Positions 6,591-14,843 of a stretch of 15,248 nt of DNA are shown piece by piece (position 1 is the first letter of the stretch; every line of letters begins with the position of its first letter). The stretch is from assembly GCA_964383815.1 (NCBI GenBank), contig CAYLIC010000048.1, forward strand, positions 1 to 15,248, given 5' to 3'. Both the position numbers and the translations under genes were made by a program. The notes below the pieces were generated by a model. It was not told where the DNA came from, searched no databases, and worked only from the letters and a program-made list of their open reading frames with translations. Origin of the DNA: UBA11524 sp964383815 (GTDB lineage Bacteria; Bacillota; Clostridia; Christensenellales; Aristaeellaceae).

Positions 6591-9500
6591 ATGGCGCAGC
6601 TTTTCATTTTGTTGGTTTCCTTTTTGTTCATTGGTCTGCTGGCACACCTGGCCCAGCGCGCCCGGCGGCCCGCGCCACCCATGCCCCAGGTGGAGCCGCT
6701 GCCCGCGCCAAGGCTGATGGCTCACCTGCGGGTGATTGCCGCCTCCCTGCCCGGGGTGCGGCTGCGTGCCCTGCCCACAGGCCTGCCCATTCGCCCGCTG
6801 AACCGCCTGCTGCGCCGGAAAACCGCCCTGCCTGCCCTGGCCTTTCTGCGGGACAACGGGCGGGAGCTGCTCCTGCTGCTGATGACCCTGCGCCAGCGCC
6901 TGCGCACCTCCCCGCGCCTGCCCGGGCCACCCATGGGGGAGCCAAGGCTGCTGGCACTGGGCCAGCGGTACTGGCAGCTGGGCGGCGGTGCCACGGCGGA
7001 TGACCTGCTTGCCGCCCTGACGGAGGTGCAGCCCATTGCCGGGCTGACCCTGCAGGAGCGCCTGCACCTGCCCCTGTGCCTGTCCCTGGCCCTGTGCCGC
7101 CAGCTGGCCTCCGTGCTGGAAAACATCCGCATGAGCCAGGCGGAGTATCGCCACGGCCTGCGCCTGGCCCGGAAGCTGCGCCATGCCCGGCGACCCATGC
7201 ATCGCCTGAGCAACCGTCCATTAACCCCGGTGGAAACCCAGGCGCTTTTGTCCCAGCTGACCGCCTGGCAGGAGCACACGCTGGTGGCATCCATCCAGGA
7301 GAAGCTGACTGAAGAGCACACCAGCGCCCAGCAGGCTGCGGAGCGCTTCACCGCCCGGCAAACCCGCCTGGCAGACCATCTCCGCCGGATTCTCTCCGGC
7401 CTGCGCACCCTGGACAGGCTGGACTGGCCTGCCCTGCTGGAGCCGGAGGACCCCTTGCACAGATTGCTCCTTGCAGATCCCACCGGCACCTATCCCGCCA
7501 TGGATGCGCCCAGCCGTGACCTGTACCGCCGGCGCGCTGCCCGGCTGGCGCGGCTTTTCCATGTGGAGGAGCAGCACCTGGTGCAAAGCGCCCTGGCCCT
7601 GTGCCGCCAGGCCGACCCGGACGGTCTGCGGGATCATGTGGGCTGGTACCTGCTGGAGTGGGCCGGTGTCCGTGCCCTGCAGGCCCGGCTGCGCACCCGG
7701 CGCGGGCTGCTGCGGCTGCTGCTGCGCCGGGCGGAGCCTTGGCTGTACCGCACAGGTCTGGGCCTGGCGGCGCTGGCAGGCGGGCTGTGCTTTCTCCATG
7801 CCCGGCACCCTTTGTGGGCACTGCCGGTTTTCCTGGGCGTGTGGAGCTGCCTGACCCACGCCCTGGTCAACGGCCTTCGACGGCGGCATTCCCAGGCGGC
7901 ATTACCCCGCATGCACATCACCCGCGTGAAGGAAAACGCCCGGGTGCTGCTTGTGCTGCCTGCCGTTCTGCAGGATGCCTCCCAGGCCGTGCCCGCCGTG
8001 CGCCAGCTGCTCCTGGCCCGGAAGGCCTTCCCCCAGGGTGCGGTGGACTGCCTGCTGCTGGCGGACTATGCCGATTGCCTGACCCAGACCAGCAGCGGCG
8101 ACGAGGCCACCGTGTCCGCAGCCCGCATGGCCATTGGCGCGGTGGATGGCGAGGATGGGTGCTTCCTGTACCTGCAGCGCCGCCGCAGCTGGGATGCAGG
8201 CCAGCGGGTGTACTTGGGCCGCCAGCGCCGCCAGGGTGCCCTGGAGAGCCTGAACCGGCTCATCGTTACCGGGGAATGCCCGGATGCCTTCGATGCCGCC
8301 ACCCTGCCGCCCACGGCCTTTCACCGCCGGTATGCCTATGTGCTGGCGCTGGGCCTGTATGACCTGCCCGGGCCGGACAGCCTGCTGCCGTTGCTGGGCG
8401 CGCTGACCCATCCACTGAACGAGCGCCGCCATACCGCCGAGGGTGTGCGCGGCTACAGCATGCTGCTTCCTGCCGCCGGTGTGGATGCCTTTGCCGTGGA
8501 AACCCGCCTGGGCTGCCTGGCCACGCCGGAGAATACCAGCTGCCTGTACCGGCCCGATGCGCTGCTGGAGGCCACGGAAGGCTGGCTTTCCCCGGGCAGC
8601 GCCCTGGGGTATGCCTGGCTGGAGGGCGCCCTTTCCGGCTGCGCAAGGGATGCCGATGTACCGTTCTTCTCCCCGCCGCCTGCCACGTTGGCAAGCTGGC
8701 TGACCCTGGGCCACCGGCGCATCCGGGGTGACTGGCAGCTTGTACCCTGGCTTTTCTCCCATGTGCAGACCCCCGGTGGCCTGCGGCGAAACCCGCTGCC
8801 CTCCGCCAGCCGGTACGCCCTGCGCCAGCGCCTGCGCCGCAGCCTTGTGCCCCTGTGCCGCCTGCTGATGCTGCTCTACGCCGTGCTGGCACGCAGCCTG
8901 CCGCTGGTGCTGCTGGCCTTGCCCTATGCGCCCCCGCAGCGGTTCCTTGCCGGGCTGGTGGAGCTGCCGCTGCAGGCTGCCATCCAGGCAGATGCGGCCT
9001 GCCGTGGGCTGTGGCGCTGCTTCATCACCCGGAAGCGCCTGTTGGACTGGCCTGCAGCCTTTGCCGCCACAGGCCTCACGCCCTGGGAAAATTGGTGCCA
9101 GTGCCTTGCTTCCATCTGCCTGGGCGCGGCGGCGCTGGGCCTGCAGCCTGTGTTCCTCCCCGGGCTGGCGCTGGCGCTGGCCTTTGGCTGCTTTCCCCTG
9201 GTGCACCCCTGGCTGGATGCTCCCCTGCCCGCGCCCGCGCCCACCAGGGACATGGAAGCCTCCCTGCTGGAGATTGCCAAGGCCACCTGGCGCTTCTTTG
9301 AGGAAACCGTAACCGGGGTCACCCACCATCTGCCGCCGGAAAGCCTGCAGCTGAAACCCCATCGGGGTGCTGCCGGGCACACCACGCCGGAGGCCGCAGG
9401 CCTGTACCTGCTGGCCTGCCTTGCCATGCGCGAGCTGGGCCTGACGGACACGGAGGCCCTGTGCGCCCGGGCATCCCGCACCATGGACAGCCTGGAGCGC

Positions 9501-12500
9501 CTGCCCCTGTGGCACGGCCTGGCCTATGCCGCCTATGACACCGGCACCCTGACCCCCGTGGCGCCTGCCTTCATCCCCAGCCAGGAAAACGGCCTGCTGT
9601 GCGCCTGTCTGACGGCTCTGGCCCAGGGTCTTCGCAGCCTGCTGCCCGAAACCCCGGACAGGCACACCGGTCTGTCCGCCCGGGTGGATGCCTTTGCCAG
9701 CCGCATGGAGCTTTTCCGCCTGTACGATGGCAAGGCCCAGCTGTTCTCCACCGGGTATGATGTGGCACAGGATGCCCTCTCCGCCCGGCACCACAGCCTG
9801 TATGCCAGCCCGGCCCGGCTGCTGAGCTTTGTCGCCGTCATGCGGCGGGAGGTACCCCAGCATCACCTGTCGCGGCTGAACCGCACCCGGGTTCGGCTGG
9901 GGTTCTTCGCGCCCTATGTCAGCCGGCACGGCACCGCCAGCGAGTATTTCCTGCCCATGCTGCTCCTGCCGGCAGGCAGGCGCACCCGGCTGCAGCACAG
10001 CCTGCAGGCCATCCTTCATGCCCAGCGCAAGCACGGCGTGGAGGGTATGTTTGGCCTGTCCGAAAGCGGCTGCTGGGCCTTTGACCCGCAGCTGAACTAT
10101 CAGCGCCGCGCCTTTGGCCTGGCGGAGGCTGCCCTGGAAAAATGCTGCACCCAGGCCGTCATTGCACCCTATGCCGCCGCCCTGTGCCTGCCCTTTGCAC
10201 CGGGCGCGGCCTGCGACAGTCTTATGCGCCTGCGGAGCCGTGGGATGCTCACCCGCCTGGGGTATTACGACAGCCTGGATATGGCAGCGGCGCACCTGCC
10301 GGAGGGCACCCGGGAGGCGCCGGTGCAGTGCCATGTGACCAGCCACCAGGCCATGCTGCTGTGCGCCCTGTGCAACCTGCTGACGGAGAATGCCCTGGTG
10401 GCGCACTTCACCGCCGTGCCTGCCGCCGCTGCCGCTGTGCCCCTTTTACAGGACAATCGTCCCGGGCTGACCCTGCCTGCCCGGCTCATTCATCCGGAGC
10501 ACCTTGCTCCCAGGGAGGCACCCTTCCGCCGCAGTGCCAGCCCGCTTTCCGCGCCCATGGAGGCCCATGTGGCCGGCAGCCCGGAGGCCATGCTGGTCAT
10601 GAGCGCCCAGGGTCTGGGCACCATGCGCTCCCGGGGTGTGCCGCTGACCTGCTTCACCGGTGACCCTACCCAGGTGGAAGGCCCGCAGTTCTACCTGGCG
10701 GACGGCACATCCACCTATCGCCTGACCGACCCGGCACTGCCCGGGGATACCCTCTTTGGTGAAGGCGAAATGCGGTTCATCCGCACCTGCGGACAGGTAC
10801 AAACCACCCTGATTGCCTTTGCCGATCCGGTGCAGGGCGCCTTTCTCCATGTGATTGAGGCGGTGAACCTTTCCGGCAGGGAACGGCAGATTGACCTGGC
10901 CAGCTGCCTGATACCCGATCTGGGCGCGCCGGACAGCCTGGCGATTGCCCGGCCGGAGGAACGGGTGCTGACTGCCACCTGCAGCCACACCGCGCCCGGG
11001 CTGACCCTGTGCCACGCCATCACCACCCACGAGCCGCTTTTGAGCCTGACCTCGGAAACCGACAGGATGGCCTTTCAGGGCAGAAACCGCACCCTGCGTC
11101 ACCCGGCAATCCCGGGAACGCCCCAGCCCCAGGGCCAGGCTGATGCACCCTGCCTGGCCTTCCGCGCCAGGCTCAGGCTGGGCGCAAAGGGCCGGGCGGC
11201 GGTGATTTTCGTCACCCGGCTCATGGTGCCCGGGGAAGGCTTCTCCCTGGAGGCGCTGGCACCGCGCCTGTCCGACACGGAAAGCCTGCTGGCCCTGTCC
11301 CGGCTGATGAGCCGCACCATGACGGATGCGCTGCTGCTGTCCCAGCGGCGGGCAGCGGAGCTTTCCCGGCTGTTTGGCCCGCTCCTGTGGCAAAATCAGC
11401 CGCGCCAGGGTGCCATTGGCCCGCTGGACTTTCCCTCAGAAGACCTCCATGCCCTGGGCCTTGACCCCGCTTTGCCGCTGCTGACGGTCATGGTTCACTC
11501 CGCCGCCTGCGGTCCGCTGGTGCAGGACGCCAGCGACACCATCGCCTGGCTGGCGCTGATGGGTCAGCCTGCCGGCCTGTGCGTGCTGTGCCAGGGTGGT
11601 CAGGCCGCCCAAGCCCAGGACAGGGCGCGAGCCATCCTGCAGGACCGCCCCGGCCCGGTGCTCCGCTGTGCCGGCCTGCCCCAGGGCGCCCGGGAAACCA
11701 TCGAGGCCGCATCCCGCTTCATCCTGTACGAGGGTGCAGGCACAGTGGCGGAGCAGCTGGACGCCCAGCGCCAGGTCTCTCCCGCCATCGCCCACAAGCC
11801 CGACCCCCGGGCGCCCGGCCTGCCGCCGGAAAGGCTGGACTTTCCCACAGCCTGGGGCGGTTACCAGCCGGATACCGGCGATCTGGTGCTCCGCATGGAG
11901 CAGGGTGCCTTCCCGCCCAAGCCGGTTTCCCTTCTGCTGGTGGAGGGTCAGGCCGCCTGCCGCTGCCTGGACAGCGGTCTGGGCGCCTTTCTTCTGGGTG
12001 GCGATATCACCCTGCCCGGCGGCGACCCGGTGTGTCCCACCATGGCGGAATGCGCCTATCTCTCCGGTGACATGGGCGTTTTTACCCCCACGCCGCTGCC
12101 CCTGGGCCAGGGCCTGAGCACACGGGCCCAGTTCACCCCCGGTGTCTGCTGCTGGCACAGCTTTGGCTATGGCCTGGACATGACGCTGACCACCGCCATC
12201 ATCCCCGAAACCACCCTTGCCTGCCGCTGCCTGCGGCTGAAGAACACAACGCATAAGCATCAGCGCCTGAGCCTGACCATCGCCGCCAGGTTCACCATGG
12301 GAAACGAGGCCTTCACCTGCCTGACGGCCCTGGACGGCTGCATCATCGCCGCCAGTCCCGCCATGAAGGCCCAGGGCTGCCTGGCGCTGGCGGAGGGTGA
12401 AGGCCGGGCGCGGGCCGCAAGCCCCATGGCCTTTCACGGCTTTGGCGATGTGCCCGACCTTTCCGCACCGGCGGATGAGGCGGGCACGGTGGCGCTTCTG

Positions 12501-13682
12501 ACCCTGCCTGTGGATCTTCCCGCCGGTGGCGGGCAGGCGGTCAGCTGGGTGCTGGGCGCCTGCGCCAGCGTGGATGAGCTGGAGCTGCTGCTGGCCCGTC
12601 TGCGGGAGGCAGGCACCTCCGCCGTTTTCCGCCAGGCCCGGTGCGTGTGGGCGGACAGGCTGTCCCGCCTGACCCTCCGCACACCGGACAAGCGGCTGGA
12701 TCTGCTGATGAACCGGCTGCTGCCCTGGCAGATGCACAGCGCCCGGCCCGGTCGCCCCGGGGTGCAGCCTGCCGCGCTGCTGGCCTGCGCCGGTCTGGTG
12801 CACACCCAGCCGGAGCAAGCCCGGGAGCAGCTGCTGGCCTGTGCCGGCCCGGCCTTGAAGAATACCAACGCAGGGCTGCTGCTGCCGGTGATGACCTGCC
12901 TGTACATTCACCGCACAGGGGACAGGGCTGTGCTGGATGCGCCCGCCATGGGCCAGGCCAGCCTGTATGACTGCTGCCTGCAGGCGCTGACCAGCCTGGC
13001 ACTGGGGCCTCACGGCCTGCCTGCGCTGCCCCGGGGGGAAGGCGTGGCTCCGGGACTGCTGTACATGCTGGCGCTGCGCCTGTTTGCACCCTATGCCAGG
13101 GGCAGCGCCGCCATGGAGCTGGAGGCCCGCCGCGCCCGGGCAGCGGAAGCCATCGACCGCTACGGCTGGGACGGACGCTGGTATGCACCCTGTTTGTTTG
13201 CGCAGGGCGCACCCCCGGATGCCCTCTGCCAGTGCCTGGCGGTGCTGGCCCTGGGCTGCACCCAGCGCACGGCGGAGGCCATGGAGCACGCCCTGCAGCA
13301 GCCCGTCAGCCCGGAGGATGCGCCCTGGCTGCTGTGGGCCCTGGGCCAGCTGGGCTGGGCCGGTCAGGCCTGGGCCGCGGTGGAGGCCCTGCCCGACAGC
13401 CTGGCACCCCACCAGGCCGCCGGTGTGTATGCCGCCGTGCTGGAAAGGCTGCTGGGCCTTGACAGGCGCGGAATGCAGGTTCGCCTGCAGCCCATGGCGC
13501 CACCAGGCTGGGACAGCTTCACCCTCACCCTGCAATACGGCGCATCCACCTGGCATTTCCACGCCGGGCAGGATGAACCCCTCCTGACCTGCGACGGGGA
13601 GCGCGTGACCACCGGCTTTGTCACCCTGGTGGATGACGGGCGCATCCATGAGGTGCGTACACCTTTACGCCGGGGTGTGTAA
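6591..13682 (+). CDS. Cyclic beta-1,2-glucan synthase-like giant protein, catalytic motifs lost
   Basis: This 2363-aa membrane protein follows cyclic beta-1,2-glucan synthase (NdvB/Cgs) throughout but is about 450-500 aa shorter. Order: N-terminal membrane anchor (4-21); helical domain ending in HVGWYLLEW; membrane pair (about 388-424); GT84-like domain (about 440-740) with LLLADYAD (Asp492 kept), HRRIRGDWQLVPW (708-720) and NPLPSASRY; membrane segments (about 750-783, 831-880); GH144/GH189-like domain (887-1297) with SEY (Glu1118), GLSES (Glu1158) and YYDSLD (1225-1230); first GH94-type beta-sandwich (about 1320-1560); linker; second sandwich (from 1749); (alpha/alpha)6 region (about 2019-2290); terminal sandwich. 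The GT84 DxD is replaced by GLY (588-590), the SHD aspartate by Ala675, and the GH94 GDWNDGMN block is gone near 2147-2152. ATG 6591 is preferred to 6546 or 6582 because AAAGGA (6577-6582) is correctly spaced only for it. No stop or frameshift is seen. Function unknown; scaffold, regulator or altered enzyme are all possible. Confidence 0.85.
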   Translation: MAQLFILLVSFLFIGLLAHLAQRARRPAPPMPQVEPLPAPRLMAHLRVIAASLPGVRLRALPTGLPIRPLNRLLRRKTALPALAFLRDNGRELLLLLMTLRQRLRTSPRLPGPPMGEPRLLALGQRYWQLGGGATADDLLAALTEVQPIAGLTLQERLHLPLCLSLALCRQLASVLENIRMSQAEYRHGLRLARKLRHARRPMHRLSNRPLTPVETQALLSQLTAWQEHTLVASIQEKLTEEHTSAQQAAERFTARQTRLADHLRRILSGLRTLDRLDWPALLEPEDPLHRLLLADPTGTYPAMDAPSRDLYRRRAARLARLFHVEEQHLVQSALALCRQADPDGLRDHVGWYLLEWAGVRALQARLRTRRGLLRLLLRRAEPWLYRTGLGLAALAGGLCFLHARHPLWALPVFLGVWSCLTHALVNGLRRRHSQAALPRMHITRVKENARVLLVLPAVLQDASQAVPAVRQLLLARKAFPQGAVDCLLLADYADCLTQTSSGDEATVSAARMAIGAVDGEDGCFLYLQRRRSWDAGQRVYLGRQRRQGALESLNRLIVTGECPDAFDAATLPPTAFHRRYAYVLALGLYDLPGPDSLLPLLGALTHPLNERRHTAEGVRGYSMLLPAAGVDAFAVETRLGCLATPENTSCLYRPDALLEATEGWLSPGSALGYAWLEGALSGCARDADVPFFSPPPATLASWLTLGHRRIRGDWQLVPWLFSHVQTPGGLRRNPLPSASRYALRQRLRRSLVPLCRLLMLLYAVLARSLPLVLLALPYAPPQRFLAGLVELPLQAAIQADAACRGLWRCFITRKRLLDWPAAFAATGLTPWENWCQCLASICLGAAALGLQPVFLPGLALALAFGCFPLVHPWLDAPLPAPAPTRDMEASLLEIAKATWRFFEETVTGVTHHLPPESLQLKPHRGAAGHTTPEAAGLYLLACLAMRELGLTDTEALCARASRTMDSLERLPLWHGLAYAAYDTGTLTPVAPAFIPSQENGLLCACLTALAQGLRSLLPETPDRHTGLSARVDAFASRMELFRLYDGKAQLFSTGYDVAQDALSARHHSLYASPARLLSFVAVMRREVPQHHLSRLNRTRVRLGFFAPYVSRHGTASEYFLPMLLLPAGRRTRLQHSLQAILHAQRKHGVEGMFGLSESGCWAFDPQLNYQRRAFGLAEAALEKCCTQAVIAPYAAALCLPFAPGAACDSLMRLRSRGMLTRLGYYDSLDMAAAHLPEGTREAPVQCHVTSHQAMLLCALCNLLTENALVAHFTAVPAAAAAVPLLQDNRPGLTLPARLIHPEHLAPREAPFRRSASPLSAPMEAHVAGSPEAMLVMSAQGLGTMRSRGVPLTCFTGDPTQVEGPQFYLADGTSTYRLTDPALPGDTLFGEGEMRFIRTCGQVQTTLIAFADPVQGAFLHVIEAVNLSGRERQIDLASCLIPDLGAPDSLAIARPEERVLTATCSHTAPGLTLCHAITTHEPLLSLTSETDRMAFQGRNRTLRHPAIPGTPQPQGQADAPCLAFRARLRLGAKGRAAVIFVTRLMVPGEGFSLEALAPRLSDTESLLALSRLMSRTMTDALLLSQRRAAELSRLFGPLLWQNQPRQGAIGPLDFPSEDLHALGLDPALPLLTVMVHSAACGPLVQDASDTIAWLALMGQPAGLCVLCQGGQAAQAQDRARAILQDRPGPVLRCAGLPQGARETIEAASRFILYEGAGTVAEQLDAQRQVSPAIAHKPDPRAPGLPPERLDFPTAWGGYQPDTGDLVLRMEQGAFPPKPVSLLLVEGQAACRCLDSGLGAFLLGGDITLPGGDPVCPTMAECAYLSGDMGVFTPTPLPLGQGLSTRAQFTPGVCCWHSFGYGLDMTLTTAIIPETTLACRCLRLKNTTHKHQRLSLTIAARFTMGNEAFTCLTALDGCIIAASPAMKAQGCLALAEGEGRARAASPMAFHGFGDVPDLSAPADEAGTVALLTLPVDLPAGGGQAVSWVLGACASVDELELLLARLREAGTSAVFRQARCVWADRLSRLTLRTPDKRLDLLMNRLLPWQMHSARPGRPGVQPAALLACAGLVHTQPEQAREQLLACAGPALKNTNAGLLLPVMTCLYIHRTGDRAVLDAPAMGQASLYDCCLQALTSLALGPHGLPALPRGEGVAPGLLYMLALRLFAPYARGSAAMELEARRARAAEAIDRYGWDGRWYAPCLFAQGAPPDALCQCLAVLALGCTQRTAEAMEHALQQPVSPEDAPWLLWALGQLGWAGQAWAAVEALPDSLAPHQAAGVYAAVLERLLGLDRRGMQVRLQPMAPPGWDSFTLTLQYGASTWHFHAGQDEPLLTCDGERVTTGFVTLVDDGRIHEVRTPLRRGV

Positions 13683-13693
13683 CGTGGTATAAT
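13664..13693 (+). promoter_or_regulatory. Promoter of the pyruvyl transferase gene (extended -10)
   Basis: A perfect TATAAT (13688-13693) preceded by TGG (13685-13687) gives an extended -10. TTTACG (13664-13669) is a fair -35 with an 18-nt spacer, inside the last codons of the giant gene. The leader is about 20 nt and contains GAGAGGA (13708-13714). Confidence 0.75.
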
Positions 13694-13721
13694 AGGGCTA
13701 TCTACACGAGAGGATGATTCC

Positions 13722-14843
13722 ATGAAGCGGGTCGGCATAATCACTTTCCTGCACAACGATAACTATGGCTCCACCCTGCAGGCCTGGGCGCTGCAAAAGG
13801 CCGTGAAGGATCTGGGCTACCAGGCGGAGCATATCGATTACCGGCCCAGCCGGGTGGAGAAGCTGACAAACCTCCTGTGCAGCGGCAATTCCCCCAGGCT
13901 GGTGCTGGAGGGCCTGCAAAAGCGGGCCGTGAAGGTCGGGAATGCGGGCGCCCGCAGCAAAAGCGCCAGCTTTGCGCCCTTTTACCGGCAGCACATGGGC
14001 CTGTCCCCGGTGTGCGCCAGCCGTGCCGCCCTGAGGCGTCAGGCCCGGCAGTACGACCTGTTGCTCTCCGGCAGCGATCAGATATGGTCACCCGTGTGGC
14101 TGAACCCGGCGTATTTCCTGAACTTTGCAGGCCGCAAGCCGCGCATTGCCTACGCCGCCAGCCTGGGCATAAGCCAGATGCCGGGCAAAAGAAAAGCCCG
14201 GCGCATGGCCGGACTGATTCACCCCTATGCAGCTGTTTCCGTCCGGGAGCAGGAGGGCGCCGACCTGCTGAAAGGCCTGCTGGGCCACCCTGTGGATGTG
14301 ATGCCCGACCCGGTGTGCCTGCAGACCAGGGCCACCTGGCAGGCCCTGGCGGAGCATCCCCGCCAAAAGGAACCCTACCTGCTGTGCTATTTCATCGGGG
14401 ACAATCCCGCCTATTGGCAGCAGGTTGCGGAGCTATCCCAGCGGACAGGTCTGAGCGTCCGGGTGATTCCAGTAACGGAGAATGCCTACCGGCAGCCCTA
14501 TTCCCTGGCGGATGGCCTTTCGCCCCAGGCCTGGCTCGGCTGGCTGGACGAGGCCGCCTGTATCTGCACCGATTCCTTCCATGGCGCGGTGTTCGCCAGC
14601 ATTTTGCAGCGGCCCTTCACGGTGCTCCGCCGCTACCGGGAGAACGACCCGGAATCCAAGAACAGCCGCATTGACAACCTGCTGCGGGAGCTGGGCCTTT
14701 CCGCCGGGCAGGAGGATATTCCCTGGCAGCAGGTCAGCCAGCGGCTGGATGGCATGCGCCAGCGCGGCCTGAACTGGCTGGAAACCAGCCTGGCCCAGGC
14801 CCTGGACGGCCCCACAGCCACCATCACCCCAGCAAAGCGCTGA
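13722..14843 (+). CDS. Polysaccharide pyruvyl transferase family protein
   Basis: This 373-aa protein belongs to the polysaccharide pyruvyl transferase family (CsaB/WcaK type, PF04230), whose members move a pyruvyl ketal from phosphoenolpyruvate to a sugar of a cell-wall or exported polysaccharide. Recognisable blocks are HNDNYGSTLQAWAL (11-24), YDLLLSGSDQIWSP (111-124), a central IAYAASLG and VSVREQEG, DPVCL, and CTDSFHGAVFASI (282-294), where His287 is the conserved histidine. The length is usual for clostridial members. There is no signal peptide or membrane segment, as expected for a cytosolic or peripheral enzyme. GAGAGGA lies 7 nt before the ATG. It has its own extended -10 promoter and stands 39 nt behind the glucan-synthase-like gene, so a shared role in an envelope glycan is plausible. 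The acceptor sugar cannot be told. Its last 20 nt overlap the convergent gene. Confidence 0.88.
   Translation: MKRVGIITFLHNDNYGSTLQAWALQKAVKDLGYQAEHIDYRPSRVEKLTNLLCSGNSPRLVLEGLQKRAVKVGNAGARSKSASFAPFYRQHMGLSPVCASRAALRRQARQYDLLLSGSDQIWSPVWLNPAYFLNFAGRKPRIAYAASLGISQMPGKRKARRMAGLIHPYAAVSVREQEGADLLKGLLGHPVDVMPDPVCLQTRATWQALAEHPRQKEPYLLCYFIGDNPAYWQQVAELSQRTGLSVRVIPVTENAYRQPYSLADGLSPQAWLGWLDEAACICTDSFHGAVFASILQRPFTVLRRYRENDPESKNSRIDNLLRELGLSAGQEDIPWQQVSQRLDGMRQRGLNWLETSLAQALDGPTATITPAKR

Noticed and set aside
8981..9190. CTGGCG/CTGCAG-rich stretches as repeats
   Set aside because: They are short Leu/Ala codon runs in membrane helices, not a structured repeat.
7902..10406. 834-codon open frame on the minus strand inside the giant gene
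   Set aside because: The translation is low-complexity Gln/Gly/His/Ala-rich with no recognisable motif. It mirrors CTG, GCC and CAG codon preference on the plus strand, where the homology is clear.
11436..13649. 737-codon open frame on the minus strand
   Set aside because: Same GC- and codon-driven shadow; its composition resembles the other antisense frames, and no promoter or ribosome binding site was evident.
6591..13682. Giant gene as an ordinary decaying pseudogene
   Set aside because: No stop or frameshift over 7 kb, all modules recognisable in order, and intact promoter and ribosome binding site argue for selection on the protein, although catalysis looks lost.
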